Origin: Planctomycetota bacterium | Lineage (GTDB): Bacteria > Planctomycetota > UBA1135 > GCA-002686595 | Direction of reading: 5' to 3' | Length of the DNA stretch: 64,000 bases | Assembly: GCA_029259605.1 (NCBI GenBank) | Contig: JAJDEV010000039.1 | Location: 1 to 64,000, forward strand | Shown: positions 43,499 through 52,672 of the stretch, piece by piece | Layout of the letters: every line of letters begins with the position of its first letter | Position numbering within the stretch: position 1 is the stretch's first letter | Made by a program: the position numbers and the translations under genes | Notes under the pieces: generated by a model | The model's input: the letters and a program-made list of their open reading frames with translations, nothing else | Database searches by the model: none | Told to the model about the DNA's origin: nothing

Positions 43499-46400
43499 GC
43501 GCCGATCGCACCAGTCCGCTGATCGCGCTCCTGTTCCTGGGCGCCGCGGTGCTGCTCGCGCGCGCCTACCAGGTGCAGATCGTCGAGCACTCGGTGTGGG
43601 CCGACGAGGCGAAGCGGCTCGTGCACTCGGGCCGCGAGATTCCGTATCGCCGCGGGCGCATTCTCGACACGAAGGGACGCGTGCTCGCGCGCGACAAGGA
43701 GACGCATCGGCTCGGTCTCGTCTATCGCGACTTCCGGCGCGGGCATCCGCTCGGTCAGCTCGCGCACGCGCGCTCGTTGCTCGAGGCGCGCCCGGTGCCG
43801 CTCGCCGAAGCCGCGCCCTTCCTCTACGAGTGGGCCGATCAGCTCGTGCACCTGACGCCGCGCGCGCTCGATGCGTTCGCCGACGGCGCGGCGCTCGAGG
43901 TCGGCGCGCTGGTGTTGCCCGCTACGGCCACGCCGCGCGAGGAGGGACGCCGGCGGCGCGTGCTCGACCTCGGGTTCTACGTGCGGCGGCTCGTCAGCAC
44001 CGACGAGCGCGAGCGTCTCGCGATCGAGCGCCTGGCGCGCGACGATGGCAAGGACCGGACGTTCCTCGAGCTCGCGACGCTCGTCAGTCCGGCGTCGCGC
44101 CGACCGACGGAGGCGCAGGTGTGGGCGCGTCTCGTCGATCGCATCGAGCGTGCGACCTTCCAGCTCGAGCGCCTCGCGGAGCTGCTTCCGTGGCCCGAGG
44201 AGGACGGCCAGCCGTCGACGCTCACGCCCGTCGAACGACTGATCGCCGAGGTCGAGGAGACGCGGCGCTGGGTCGAGGACGCGACGGCGGCCAAGCTCTT
44301 CGCCGAGGCGACCGGCTTCGCACCCGGCCGCATCGAGCCGAACACGCTCTACGCGAGCATCGACCTCGCGTGGATCGCGCGTCCGCTCGGGTGGGACGAG
44401 CCGCGGCTGCGCGAATGGATGGAGACGACGCGTCGCGGTTGGCGCACGAGCTGGCGCGACGGCTACGCGCTTCCGCGCCTGATGACGCAGCTCGCGATCG
44501 ATCCGTCGCAGAAGCCGCGTCCCGACGACGTGCTCGCGCGCGCCGCGGCGACGTTCCTCGCCGGCAACGCGGTCGAGGCGGTGCTCGGCGGCGATCCGAT
44601 CGAATGGGACGACGAGCTCGACCTCGCCGTGCTGTCCCAGCTCGACGGCCTGTTCGCCGGACGCTCGTCGTCCTCGCCGCGCGGCGCGGTGCTGCCGATC
44701 GAGCGCGAGGAGCTCGTTGCGCAGCGCGCGGAGCTCACCGCCGCCGACGTCGAGCACGAGCGCGCGCAGACCGAGCGTCGACTCGCGGCCGCGCAGCTTT
44801 CCGACAAACGCCGTGCGCGGCGTGAGCTCGAGATCGTCCAGCTCGACGAGCGCCACGACGCGCGCACGTGGAGATTGATCGACGCGGCGTGGGGCGGCGA
44901 TGGCGTCGCACCCGTGTCCGCGGAATCCGACGCCGACGCCGAGGCGAGCCGCGGGAACCGCATGCGCGCCCTGCTCGCGTCGCGCCGGTGGGACGCGTCC
45001 GACCTCGTGCTCGACATGGCGATCGAGCTCGTCGACGAATGGGACGTCGGCTTCCAACACGCCGTGCGCGAGACGCTCGAGGAGCGCATGGCGACCGCGA
45101 AGGCCGGCTCGCTCAGTCCCGAGGGTCGGCTCATCATCGCCGAGGAGAATCGCGACCGCGCCGTCGAGCGCGCCGAGTTCTTCCTCAAGGACTACGGTCG
45201 GCGTCCGCGTCCGCTCATGCGCGAGGAGCCGAGCTACGACGTGATCTACTTGCTCACGCGCTATCACGACGACTACGCGGGCTTCGAGGCGCGCGAGGCG
45301 CGCGAGCGTGAGTACCCGATCCTCGCCGGCGACACGGCGCGCGTCGCGCGCGGCATCATCGGTGATGTGACGTCGATCGGCATCGACGACGTGCTGCTCC
45401 AGCGCGAGGCGGCGCAACGCATGCGCGCGCTGAAGCGCATGCCGGACAAGTCGGAGACCGAAACGCACGAGCTCGAGAGCCTCGTCGGGACCGTGCTGCT
45501 CCACGACGAAGTCAAGGGCGTCGCGGGTGTCGAAGGCTTCTGGAACCAGGACCTCATCGGTCGCAACGGTTACTACGAGAGCCAGGGACTCGAGGACGTG
45601 TTCGGCGTCGGGCGCGACCAGACCGAGGTCAGCCGGACCGAGAACGGTCGCGACGTCGTGTTGACGCTCGACACCGACCTCCAACGCGCCGGGCGTCGCG
45701 CGCTGCGTTCGAAGGCGGGCCTCGAGGACGACCTCGCGGACCACGACTGGTACCGCGCGCCGGTCGGCGCGATGGTGTTGCTGTCGATCGACGGGGACGT
45801 GCTCGTCGCCGCGTCCGAGCCGAACGAAGAGTCCGTTATCGCGGACGAGGCATCGAAGCAGCGGCGCCTCATCATCGATCGCACGACGCAGATCCCGACC
45901 TTCCAGCCGCCGGGCTCCGTGTTCAAGCCGTTCGTCGCGGCGTACGCGCTCTCCGAGGCGGGGCTCGATCCGCGCTCGTCGCTCGTCTGCGAGCCGCTCC
46001 CCGACGGACACGCGGGCTACGTCGACGTGCACTGTCACAAGCGTTGGGGGCACGGACCCGTGTCGCTCGAGACCGCGATCATGGGCTCGTGCAACTCGTA
46101 CTTCGCGTGGCTCGGCGAGCTCTTGAACGAGGACGAGATCCGCGCCGCGGCGCGCGCGTTCGGGTTCGAGGAGCGCACCGGAATCCGCACGCCGCCGCCG
46201 TGGGACGACGGGTTGCGCGAGCGCGGCGGTCTGCACGAGCGCGCCGGTCACGTCCGATCGCGCGACCTCGGCCCGCTCTCCGATCACGACCGACGCCTGC
46301 TCGGGAACGGTTTGGGCGCGCTGGACACGACGCCGCTCCAGCTCGCGCGCGGCGTGCTCGCGCTCGCGACCGGAGAGCTCACCGATCTGCGCCTCGTGCG

Positions 46401-46818
46401 ACGCATCGGAACCGAGGAGCTGCCGCTCGCCGCGCGTCGGCCGCTCGAGGTCGACGAGCACGCGGTCGAATTCGTCCGCGCGGCGATGCGCGGCGTCACG
46501 AACTCGGACTACGCCAGCCGGACCGGTCGCGTGCTTGGCGTCGAGCACATGGGGTTCACGGTGGCCGCGAAGACGGGGAGCGCCGACTTCACGTCGACCA
46601 ACGCGCCCGGTCGCCGGGTCGTCCGCAAGCACACGTGGGTCGGCGGTTGGGCGCCGGCCGAGGATCCGAAGGTCGTGTTCGTGATCTTCGTGCACGACAC
46701 GCTCGCGACGTCGTCGCACGGCGCGATCTACCTCGCGCGCGAGTTCCTGCTCCAACCCGAGATCCTCGCGTACCTCGCGGATCAAGGCGTCGACGTGTCC
46801 CAGGTGCCCGCACGATGA
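43495..46818 (+). CDS. mrdA: Penicillin-binding protein 2 with very large insertion
   Basis: 1107 residues, against about 630 in E. coli PBP2. An N-terminal membrane helix (LIALLFLGAAVLLARAYQV) and the class B pedestal motif IPYRRGRILDTKGRVLARD (about 47-66) are canonical. The transpeptidase domain at the C-terminus has all three motifs: Ser808-V-F-Lys811, Ser865-C-Asn867 and Lys1026-Thr-Gly1028. Between them lies roughly 480 extra residues, largely charged and helical (ERLAIERLARDDGKDRTFL, REELVAQRAELTAADVEHE). The protein cross-links peptidoglycan during elongation with RodA, which overlaps it by 4 nt. The insertion could carry partner-binding functions in the periplasm. Confidence 0.9.
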   Translation: MSADRTSPLIALLFLGAAVLLARAYQVQIVEHSVWADEAKRLVHSGREIPYRRGRILDTKGRVLARDKETHRLGLVYRDFRRGHPLGQLAHARSLLEARPVPLAEAAPFLYEWADQLVHLTPRALDAFADGAALEVGALVLPATATPREEGRRRRVLDLGFYVRRLVSTDERERLAIERLARDDGKDRTFLELATLVSPASRRPTEAQVWARLVDRIERATFQLERLAELLPWPEEDGQPSTLTPVERLIAEVEETRRWVEDATAAKLFAEATGFAPGRIEPNTLYASIDLAWIARPLGWDEPRLREWMETTRRGWRTSWRDGYALPRLMTQLAIDPSQKPRPDDVLARAAATFLAGNAVEAVLGGDPIEWDDELDLAVLSQLDGLFAGRSSSSPRGAVLPIEREELVAQRAELTAADVEHERAQTERRLAAAQLSDKRRARRELEIVQLDERHDARTWRLIDAAWGGDGVAPVSAESDADAEASRGNRMRALLASRRWDASDLVLDMAIELVDEWDVGFQHAVRETLEERMATAKAGSLSPEGRLIIAEENRDRAVERAEFFLKDYGRRPRPLMREEPSYDVIYLLTRYHDDYAGFEAREAREREYPILAGDTARVARGIIGDVTSIGIDDVLLQREAAQRMRALKRMPDKSETETHELESLVGTVLLHDEVKGVAGVEGFWNQDLIGRNGYYESQGLEDVFGVGRDQTEVSRTENGRDVVLTLDTDLQRAGRRALRSKAGLEDDLADHDWYRAPVGAMVLLSIDGDVLVAASEPNEESVIADEASKQRRLIIDRTTQIPTFQPPGSVFKPFVAAYALSEAGLDPRSSLVCEPLPDGHAGYVDVHCHKRWGHGPVSLETAIMGSCNSYFAWLGELLNEDEIRAAARAFGFEERTGIRTPPPWDDGLRERGGLHERAGHVRSRDLGPLSDHDRRLLGNGLGALDTTPLQLARGVLALATGELTDLRLVRRIGTEELPLAARRPLEVDEHAVEFVRAAMRGVTNSDYASRTGRVLGVEHMGFTVAAKTGSADFTSTNAPGRRVVRKHTWVGGWAPAEDPKVVFVIFVHDTLATSSHGAIYLAREFLLQPEILAYLADQGVDVSQVPAR

Positions 46819-48020
46819 AGGGCCAGGTGTGGAGCTGGAAGGGGACGCGGCCGCTGCGCGGTTGGCGCTCCGTGTTCGACGCGCGCATTCCGTGGCTCAA
46901 GACGGATTGGTCCATCCTGTTCCTCGCGCTCGCGCTCGTTTCGATCAGCCTCACGTTCGTGTACGAGATGGCGGAGGCGGACGCCAAGTACGGCCGCCTG
47001 CAGATCTTCTTCGGGAGCCACCTGAAGAAGCTCGTCGTCGCGTTTCCGTTCCTGTTGCTCGGCTACTTCGTGCGTCCGCGCTGGCTGCGTCGCAACGCGT
47101 GGCTGATCTACGGCGGAACGATCGTACTGCTGATCCTCGTCCCATGGATCGGCGAGGAGCGCAACCACGCGCGGCGCTGGATCCAGCTGCCGCTCGGGTT
47201 CGACATCCAGCCCTCCGAGCTCGCGAAGATCGGCCTGATCATCGCGCTCGCGCGCTCGCTCTATCGCAACCGCCTCGAGACGTTGTCGGACTGGTTCCTG
47301 CCCGCCGTGCTGGCCGTCGTTCCGATCGTGATGGTGATGGCGCAGCCCGACCTCGGGACCGCGATGACGATCGTGCCGGTGGCGCTCGGGATGCTGTGGC
47401 TCGCCGGCGCGCGGGCACAGACGCTCTTCGCGCTGGTGCTGCTCGCGGCCGTGGGTGGGGGACTCGCGTGGAAGTTCGAGTGGGTGCAGAGTTATCAGCT
47501 CAAGCGCATCGAGGTGTGGGCGCGTTGCTTCGACCAGGCCGAGCTGCGCGCCGAGAAGAACGGGCCCGCGTTCCACGCCTATCACGCGCGCACCGGCATC
47601 GGCAACGGCGGCGCGATGGGCACCGGGATCGGGAACGGCGTCGCGAATCAGGCCGGGCACCTGCCCGAGCGCGAGAGCGACTCGATCTTCGCCGTGATCG
47701 CCGAGGAGGGCGGGTTCGTCGGTGCCGCGTGCCTGATCGGCGTGTACGTGGCGTACTGCTCGTTGCTCCTGCTCGCGGCGGCGCGCACGCGCGAGCGCTT
47801 CTCGCGCCTGGTCGTGGGGGGCGTCGGGCTGTTCTTCGCCGCGCACTTCTTCACGAACATGGCGGTCAACCTCGGCCTCGTCCCGATGACCGGGATGACG
47901 CTGCCGCTCGTTTCGACGGGCGGGTCGTCGCTCATGGCGAGCTTCGTCGCGCTGGGCCTGGCGCTCGGCCTGTCGGCGCGGCGCGAGCCGTCGCTCGATC
48001 GCGACGCGTTCCGCGGTTGA
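46815..48020 (+). CDS. rodA: Peptidoglycan polymerase RodA (SEDS family)
   Basis: 401 residues with about ten membrane segments. SEDS landmarks: [40 protein letters not shown] with the catalytic Asp region, [36 protein letters not shown] and the C-terminal [18 protein letters not shown]. RodA is the glycosyltransferase partner of PBP2. It ends the cell-shape cluster; a 238-bp gap then leads to the microcompartment operon. Confidence 0.95.
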   Translation: MKGQVWSWKGTRPLRGWRSVFDARIPWLKTDWSILFLALALVSISLTFVYEMAEADAKYGRLQIFFGSHLKKLVVAFPFLLLGYFVRPRWLRRNAWLIYGGTIVLLILVPWIGEERNHARRWIQLPLGFDIQPSELAKIGLIIALARSLYRNRLETLSDWFLPAVLAVVPIVMVMAQPDLGTAMTIVPVALGMLWLAGARAQTLFALVLLAAVGGGLAWKFEWVQSYQLKRIEVWARCFDQAELRAEKNGPAFHAYHARTGIGNGGAMGTGIGNGVANQAGHLPERESDSIFAVIAEEGGFVGAACLIGVYVAYCSLLLLAAARTRERFSRLVVGGVGLFFAAHFFTNMAVNLGLVPMTGMTLPLVSTGGSSLMASFVALGLALGLSARREPSLDRDAFRG

Positions 48021-48152
48021 ACCGACGTTAGCGGCGCGACGCGCGCTCCGATTCCGCGCGGGGCGCACGGAATCTGGCGCCGCTTCGTCACCCAGCTGCC
48101 TCGCAAGTGACCCCCAAGCGAGGCGCAACGTACGGGCGGGCGCTCGGCGCGA

Positions 48153-48180
48153 TTGTGTTCTCTTCCGGCGCCGCTACACT
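48153..48180 (+). promoter_or_regulatory. Candidate promoter of the microcompartment operon
   Basis: TTGTGT (48153-48158) and TACACT (48175-48180) are 16 bp apart in the rodA/BMC gap, about 78 bp before the first shell gene. No operator repeat was recognised in the gap. Confidence 0.4.
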
Positions 48181-48258
48181 CCCTCTCCGTTTCCCGTTCC
48201 GCCGCCGGCGGCGTCCGCGACGCGGACTCCCCGGTCCCCACCTGAAAGGAGATACCCC

Positions 48259-48564
48259 GTGCAAAAGCGTGCGCTCGGGATGATCGAGACCAAGGGTCTC
48301 GTTGGTTCGATCGAAGCGGCCGATGCCATGGTCAAAGCGGCCAAGGTCGACCTCTTCGGCAAGGAGAAAGCCACCGGCGGACTCGTCACGATGTACGTCT
48401 GCGGCGAGGTGGGAGCGGTCAAGGCCGCGACCGACGCCGGAGCCGCCGCGGCGCGCCGCGTGGGCGAGCTCGTCAGCGTGCACGTGATTCCGCGTCCGCA
48501 CGACCAGGTCGTTGCGCGCATCCTCCCGCCGATGGCACCGCCCGCCGGCGGCAAGAAGCGCTAG
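48259..48564 (+). CDS. BMC-H shell protein (hexamer-forming) 1
   Basis: 101 residues from a GTG start preceded by a strong AAAGGAG (48245-48251). It is a single Pfam BMC domain: [31 protein letters not shown], then [26 protein letters not shown] and [10 protein letters not shown]. The pore loop reads KATGGL (around residues 37-42). At residue 48, where PduA-type proteins and the second BMC-H of this locus have Arg, there is Cys (MYVCGEVG). A Pro-rich tail ends in GGKKR. Hexamers of such proteins tile the microcompartment shell and pass small metabolites. First gene of the nine-gene BMC operon. Confidence 0.96.
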   Translation: MQKRALGMIETKGLVGSIEAADAMVKAAKVDLFGKEKATGGLVTMYVCGEVGAVKAATDAGAAAARRVGELVSVHVIPRPHDQVVARILPPMAPPAGGKKR

Positions 48565-48586
48565 GCGTTCCACGAGCGTCTGACCC

Positions 48587-50434
48587 GTGCCCTCCCTCGA
48601 TCCGGATCTCCGCGCCCTCCAGGAGGTGCGCGACCTCGTCGAGCGCGCGAGCCGCGCCCAGCAGGTCGCGTCGAAGTGGACGCAGAAGCAGACGGACGAC
48701 GTGTGCGCCGAGATGGCGCGCGCCGGAGCGAACGCGGCGCATGATCTAGCGCGCGTCGCGGTCGAGGAGACCGGCATCGGGCGCGTCCACTACAAGGTGC
48801 TGAAGAACCTCTTCGGCGCCGAGGGGACGTGGAACTCGATCAAGGACGAGAAGACGGTCGGGATCCTCTCACGCGACGAGAAGAACGGCGTGATCGAGGT
48901 CGGCACGCCCGCCGGCGTCATCGCCGTGATCATCCCGACGACGAATCCGACCTCGACCGTGATCAACAACGCGCTGATCGCCGTCAAGGGACGCAACGCG
49001 ATCGTGATCAGCCCGCACCCGCGCGCGAAGCGCTGCATCGGCGAGACGGCCGAGGTGCTGCGCCGCGCGATCGAACGCGCCGGCGGTCCGCCCGACCTCG
49101 TGTGCACGCTGTCGAACCCGACGATCGAGTCGACCGGCGCGCTGATGAAGCACAAGCAGACGGCGATGATCCTCGCGACCGGCGGATCGGGGCTCGTGCG
49201 CTCGGCCTACAGCTCGGGCAAGCCGGCCTACGGCGTCGGCCCCGGCAACGTGCCCGTGTACGTCGACCGCTCCGCGGATGTCGAGCGCGCCGCGAAATGG
49301 ATCGTCGCGAGCCAGAGCTTCGACAACGCGACGCTCTGCTGTTCGGAGCAGGCGCTCGTCCTCGACCGTCCGATCGCGGAGCGCTTCCTCGCGCAGATGA
49401 AGAGTCGCGGCGCGCACCTCTGCTGTCCCGAGGAGACGGCCAAGCTCGCGCGCTACTGCGTGCGCAACGGGATGATGTCGGCCGACGTCGTCGGTCAGGA
49501 TCCGTGGAAGATCGCGCAGGGCGCCGGCTTCGAAGTGCCGCGCTCGACGACGGTGCTGCTCGCGCACCAGGACGGCGTGGGGCGCGAGCATCCGCTGTCC
49601 GGCGAGATCCTGTGCCCGGTGCTCTCGATCCACTCGGTCGACGGTTGGGAGCAGGGCTGCGAGGTCTCGCTCGCGATCCTGCGCTACGGCGGCCTCGGTC
49701 ACACGATCGGGCTTTGGGCCAAGGACGAGACCGTGCTCGACGCGTGGTTCCTCGAGAAGCCCGCGAACCGCATCGTCGTCAACGGTCCCACGTCGCAGGG
49801 CGCGGTCGGTTACAGCACCGGCTTGCAGCCGGCGTTCAGCCTCGGCTGCGGACCGCAGGCGGGCAACATCACGTCGGACAACATCTCCGCGCGCCACATG
49901 ATCAACGTGAAGCGCGTCGCCTTCGTCACCGCCGATTGGGAGGCGCGCTACGAGGCCGACCTCGCGCGCGCCGCGCAGTGGACGGGCGACACGGCGCCGC
50001 GCGGCTCGGGACTCGCGGGCGATCCGGGACGCTCCGGTGGCGGCGCGGTGGCCGGCGCGACGGCGGCGGCTCCGCTCGAACCCGCACGCGCGGCGTCGTC
50101 CGTCGCGGGCGCGAGCGGTTCGGGCGTGCGCTCGACGCCCGTCGACGGATCGAGCAACTGGCGCGGCAACGCGCCGAGCTTCACGCGCGCGCCGGAGGCG
50201 CCGCGCACCGCGCACAAGCAGCCGCGCGCCGCACAAACGCCCGCGCGCGCCGAGCGCCGTCCCGCGCCGCCCGCCGCCGCGCCGCGCGCCGCGGACGCCG
50301 GACCGTACGTCGGCATGTCGCTCACGACCGACGAGATCAAGGGCATCCTCTCGCACGCCGGCGCGGGTTGCCCGCTCGGTCCGTGCCAAGGCTGTCCGCA
50401 CAACGACGTGCGCACGGGCGCGTGCACCGCGTAG
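48587..50434 (+). CDS. BMC-associated CoA-acylating aldehyde dehydrogenase with Cys-rich C-terminal tail
   Basis: 615 residues from a GTG at 48587. Residues about 1-465 form an acylating aldehyde dehydrogenase closest in pattern to the AdhE/SucD branch: [58 protein letters not shown] and [14 protein letters not shown], where Cys251 is the expected nucleophile. It would convert an aldehyde, NAD+ and CoA to acyl-CoA and NADH. After an Ala/Pro/Arg-rich linker (about 465-575) comes an amphipathic helix (578-590, [13 protein letters not shown]) resembling an encapsulation peptide, then cysteines 595, 600, 603 and 613 ([13 protein letters not shown]). The tail may target the enzyme and bind a metal or Fe-S cluster; that is inference. 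Confidence 0.9.
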   Translation: MPSLDPDLRALQEVRDLVERASRAQQVASKWTQKQTDDVCAEMARAGANAAHDLARVAVEETGIGRVHYKVLKNLFGAEGTWNSIKDEKTVGILSRDEKNGVIEVGTPAGVIAVIIPTTNPTSTVINNALIAVKGRNAIVISPHPRAKRCIGETAEVLRRAIERAGGPPDLVCTLSNPTIESTGALMKHKQTAMILATGGSGLVRSAYSSGKPAYGVGPGNVPVYVDRSADVERAAKWIVASQSFDNATLCCSEQALVLDRPIAERFLAQMKSRGAHLCCPEETAKLARYCVRNGMMSADVVGQDPWKIAQGAGFEVPRSTTVLLAHQDGVGREHPLSGEILCPVLSIHSVDGWEQGCEVSLAILRYGGLGHTIGLWAKDETVLDAWFLEKPANRIVVNGPTSQGAVGYSTGLQPAFSLGCGPQAGNITSDNISARHMINVKRVAFVTADWEARYEADLARAAQWTGDTAPRGSGLAGDPGRSGGGAVAGATAAAPLEPARAASSVAGASGSGVRSTPVDGSSNWRGNAPSFTRAPEAPRTAHKQPRAAQTPARAERRPAPPAAAPRAADAGPYVGMSLTTDEIKGILSHAGAGCPLGPCQGCPHNDVRTGACTA

Positions 50435-50481
50435 CCGTTCACGAACACTCCTCACTCTCCAACTGGACAACGGATAGCAAG

Positions 50482-50781
50482 ATGGCCGAAGTCGAAGACG
50501 ACATGATCGCCCTCGGGATGATCGAAACGAAGGGCATGGTCGGCGCGATCGAAGCCGCCGACGCGATGTGCAAGGCGGCCAAGGTGACGCTGCTCGGCAA
50601 GGAGATCTCGGGCGGCGCGCTCGTGACCGTCATGGTGCGCGGCGAGGTCGGCGCGGTGAAGGCGGCGACCGACGCGGGAGCGGCTGCCGCGCGGCGCGTC
50701 GGCGAGCTGATCTCGGTGCACGTGATTCCGCGTCCCGCGATCGACCTCGAGGGATTCCTTCCGGACATCCCGAGCGCGTAA
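50482..50781 (+). CDS. BMC-H shell protein 2
   Basis: 99 residues from the ATG at 50482. A canonical BMC domain closely similar to the first [55 protein letters not shown] and ISVHVIPRP, with pore loop ISGGAL (Ser43-Gly44-Gly45). Arg53 is retained where the first paralogue has Cys. It follows the aldehyde dehydrogenase gene by 47 bp. Two BMC-H paralogues probably form mixed or distinct hexamers with different pores. Confidence 0.96.
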   Translation: MAEVEDDMIALGMIETKGMVGAIEAADAMCKAAKVTLLGKEISGGALVTVMVRGEVGAVKAATDAGAAAARRVGELISVHVIPRPAIDLEGFLPDIPSA

Positions 50782-50802
50782 GCGCGGGCCCGCGCCCCCC
50801 CG

Positions 50803-51447
50803 ATGCAATCCACCCAGGCCATCGAGTTGCGCGGCGCGCTCGTCATCGACGAGATGCAGCCGCAGTTCGCCGCCACGATCGCGGCGAACTCCGACGGGTA
50901 CTTCCCCGTCGCCGGCGAGAGCGCCTATTGGCTCGAGGTGCGCCCCGGGATCGTCGTGAACCGCCTGATGGACGTCGCGCTCAAGAACTGTGACGTCACG
51001 CCGGGCGCGCTGATCACCGAGCGCTCCTACGGCACGCTCGAAGTGCACGGTCCCGATCAGGGCCAAGTGCGCGAGGCGGGCGAGCGCATGCTCCGCGCCG
51101 CGGGCTTGTCGGCCGACGACGGACTCGCGCCGCACGTGATGACCGACGAGGTCATCCGCCAGATCGATCATCACCAGGCGTCGCTGATCAATCGTACGCG
51201 CGCGGGCATGCTCGTACTCGGCGGCGACACGCTGTACACGCTCGAGGTGAACCCGGCCATCTGGGTGCTCTTCGCGGCCAACGAAGCGGAGAAGGCGTCG
51301 CCGATCCGCATCGTCGGACTGGGCAACAACGGAGCCGTCGGTCGCCTGCGCCTCGCGGGCACGGACGCCGAGATCGACGCCGCGGTCGAGGCGGTGCACC
51401 GCGCGCTCGGCGATGCGCCGGGCAAGAGCCACAAAGGGGTCGACTGA
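50803..51447 (+). CDS. BMC-T tandem-domain shell protein
   Basis: 214 residues with two BMC-like halves (about 9-100 and 112-205): YWLEVRPGIVVNRLMDVALK with GTLEVHGPDQGQVREAGERM, and LYTLEVNPAIWVLFAANEAEK with GRLRLAGTDAEIDAAVEAVH. The halves show the permuted, divergent pattern of trimer-forming BMC-T proteins; whether it forms single or stacked trimers with a gated pore cannot be seen. It may provide the large pore for cofactors such as CoA or NAD. Its stop overlaps the next start by one base. Confidence 0.88.
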   Translation: MQSTQAIELRGALVIDEMQPQFAATIAANSDGYFPVAGESAYWLEVRPGIVVNRLMDVALKNCDVTPGALITERSYGTLEVHGPDQGQVREAGERMLRAAGLSADDGLAPHVMTDEVIRQIDHHQASLINRTRAGMLVLGGDTLYTLEVNPAIWVLFAANEAEKASPIRIVGLGNNGAVGRLRLAGTDAEIDAAVEAVHRALGDAPGKSHKGVD

Positions 51448-51770
51448 TGTTCCTCGGGCGCGTCATCGGCGAGGTCTGGGCGACGAGGAAGGTCGCGGAC
51501 CTCGAGGGCAAGCGCTTGCTCGTGGTCGAGCCGCTCGATGACCGACGCGAGCGCGCGGCGGACATGGTCACGCCGGTCGTCGCTGCCGATCCGCTCGGCG
51601 CCGGCGTCGGTGAGCGCGTCGTGGTCGCGTTCGGGAAGGCCGCGCGCGTGGCGTGCGGCGGCGACGGGGACTATGCCTTCGAGGCCGCGATCGTCGGCAT
51701 CGTCGACGACTTCGACGTGCGCGGCGCGAGTGCGAGCTGGCGCGAGGAGCCGGCAGGGAGCAAGGGCTGA
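51447..51770 (+). CDS. BMC-P vertex protein (EutN/CcmL family) 1
   Basis: 107 residues, the expected size for the pentamer-forming family. It begins MFLGRVIGEVWATRKVADLEGK, the standard EutN/CcmL opening, continues with LLVVEPLD, ADPLGAGVGERVVVAFG and closes with AAIVGIVDDFDV plus a polar tail. Pentamers cap the icosahedral vertices of the shell. One-base overlaps with the genes on both sides imply coupled translation. Confidence 0.95.
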   Translation: MFLGRVIGEVWATRKVADLEGKRLLVVEPLDDRRERAADMVTPVVAADPLGAGVGERVVVAFGKAARVACGGDGDYAFEAAIVGIVDDFDVRGASASWREEPAGSKG

Positions 51771-52057
51771 TGTTGGTCGGAACCGTCGTTGGCCAGGTGT
51801 GGGCCACCCAGAAGGAGGCGACGCTCGAGGGGCTGCGTCTGCTCGTCGTGCAGCCCTACCTGCGCGGCGGCAAGGAGACCGCGGAGACGATTGTCGCCGT
51901 CGACCCGATCGGTGCGAACGTCGGCGAGCAGGTGCTCGTCGTCTACGGACGCGCGGCGCGACACGCGATCGGCCGCGGCCACGACATCGGGTTCCAGTCG
52001 GCGATCGTCGGCATCGTCGACGCCATGGACTTTCCGAACGATGCGGAGCGCACGTAG
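51770..52057 (+). CDS. BMC-P vertex protein (EutN/CcmL family) 2
   Basis: 95 residues from the ATG at 51770, whose first base is the last base of the previous stop. MLVGTVVGQVWATQKEATLEG, LLVVQPYL, DPIGANVGEQVLVVYG and SAIVGIVDAMDF match the EutN/CcmL fold. It is clearly paralogous to the preceding gene. Multiple BMC-P copies in one locus are usual in planctomycete-type metabolosomes. Confidence 0.95.
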   Translation: MLVGTVVGQVWATQKEATLEGLRLLVVQPYLRGGKETAETIVAVDPIGANVGEQVLVVYGRAARHAIGRGHDIGFQSAIVGIVDAMDFPNDAERT

Positions 52058-52072
52058 CGGAGGACGAACGTC

Positions 52073-52672
52073 ATGAGCAACCGGAACGACTTCAACCCGA
52101 ACATTCTCTCCGACGCGCGTGTCGGTCCGTGCATCGGATTGCTCGAGCTCGCGTCTGTCGCACGCGGCGTCGAAGTGGCCGACGCGGTGCTCTGGCAAGG
52201 CGACGTCGAGATGCTCTTCGCGACGCCGGTTCAGCCGGGCAAGTACGCGATGCTCTTCACCGGTTCGGTGCAGGACGTCGCGGCGTCGATGGAGCGTGGG
52301 GTCGAGCTGGCCGGCTCGGACCTCGTCGATCGCTTGCTCATCGAGCAAGTGCACGAGCAAGTCGAGGTCGCGCTGCGCCGCAAGGGCGGTCACATCGACG
52401 GCGCGCTCGACGCGATCGGCATCGTCGAGACGACCTCGATCGCGTCGGCGATCATCGCCGCGGACATCGCGCTCAAGACCGCGACGGTCGACCTGTTCGA
52501 TCTGCGCATCGCGAACGGACTCGGCGGACGCTCGTTCCTGTCGCTGACGGGACAGGTCAGCGACGTGCGCTCGTCCGTGACCGCCGGCGCCCAGAGCGCG
52601 CAGGGAACGGGACACCTTTCGCGCGACGTCGTCATTCCGCGCCCGCACCCCGAGCTGTCGAGGCACCTGTAG
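52073..52672 (+). CDS. PduT-like BMC-T shell protein lacking the Fe-S cysteine
   Basis: 199 residues with two full BMC domains, collinear with Pdu[20 protein letters not shown], then [19 protein letters not shown], and in the second half [38 protein letters not shown] and the ending [11 protein letters not shown]. In Salmonella PduT the pore cysteine just before Pro-Gly-Lys binds a [4Fe-4S] cluster; here that residue is Gln54 (PVQPGK), so the classical cluster should be absent. It is translationally coupled (1 nt) to the ACT-domain gene. Confidence 0.92.
   Translation: MSNRNDFNPNILSDARVGPCIGLLELASVARGVEVADAVLWQGDVEMLFATPVQPGKYAMLFTGSVQDVAASMERGVELAGSDLVDRLLIEQVHEQVEVALRRKGGHIDGALDAIGIVETTSIASAIIAADIALKTATVDLFDLRIANGLGGRSFLSLTGQVSDVRSSVTAGAQSAQGTGHLSRDVVIPRPHPELSRHL

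Noticed and set aside
42763-46785. Minus-strand open frame of 1340 codons opposite PBP2
   Set aside because: Composition is Arg/Glu/Leu-rich as expected for a shadow frame, and the plus strand has intact PBP2 motifs.
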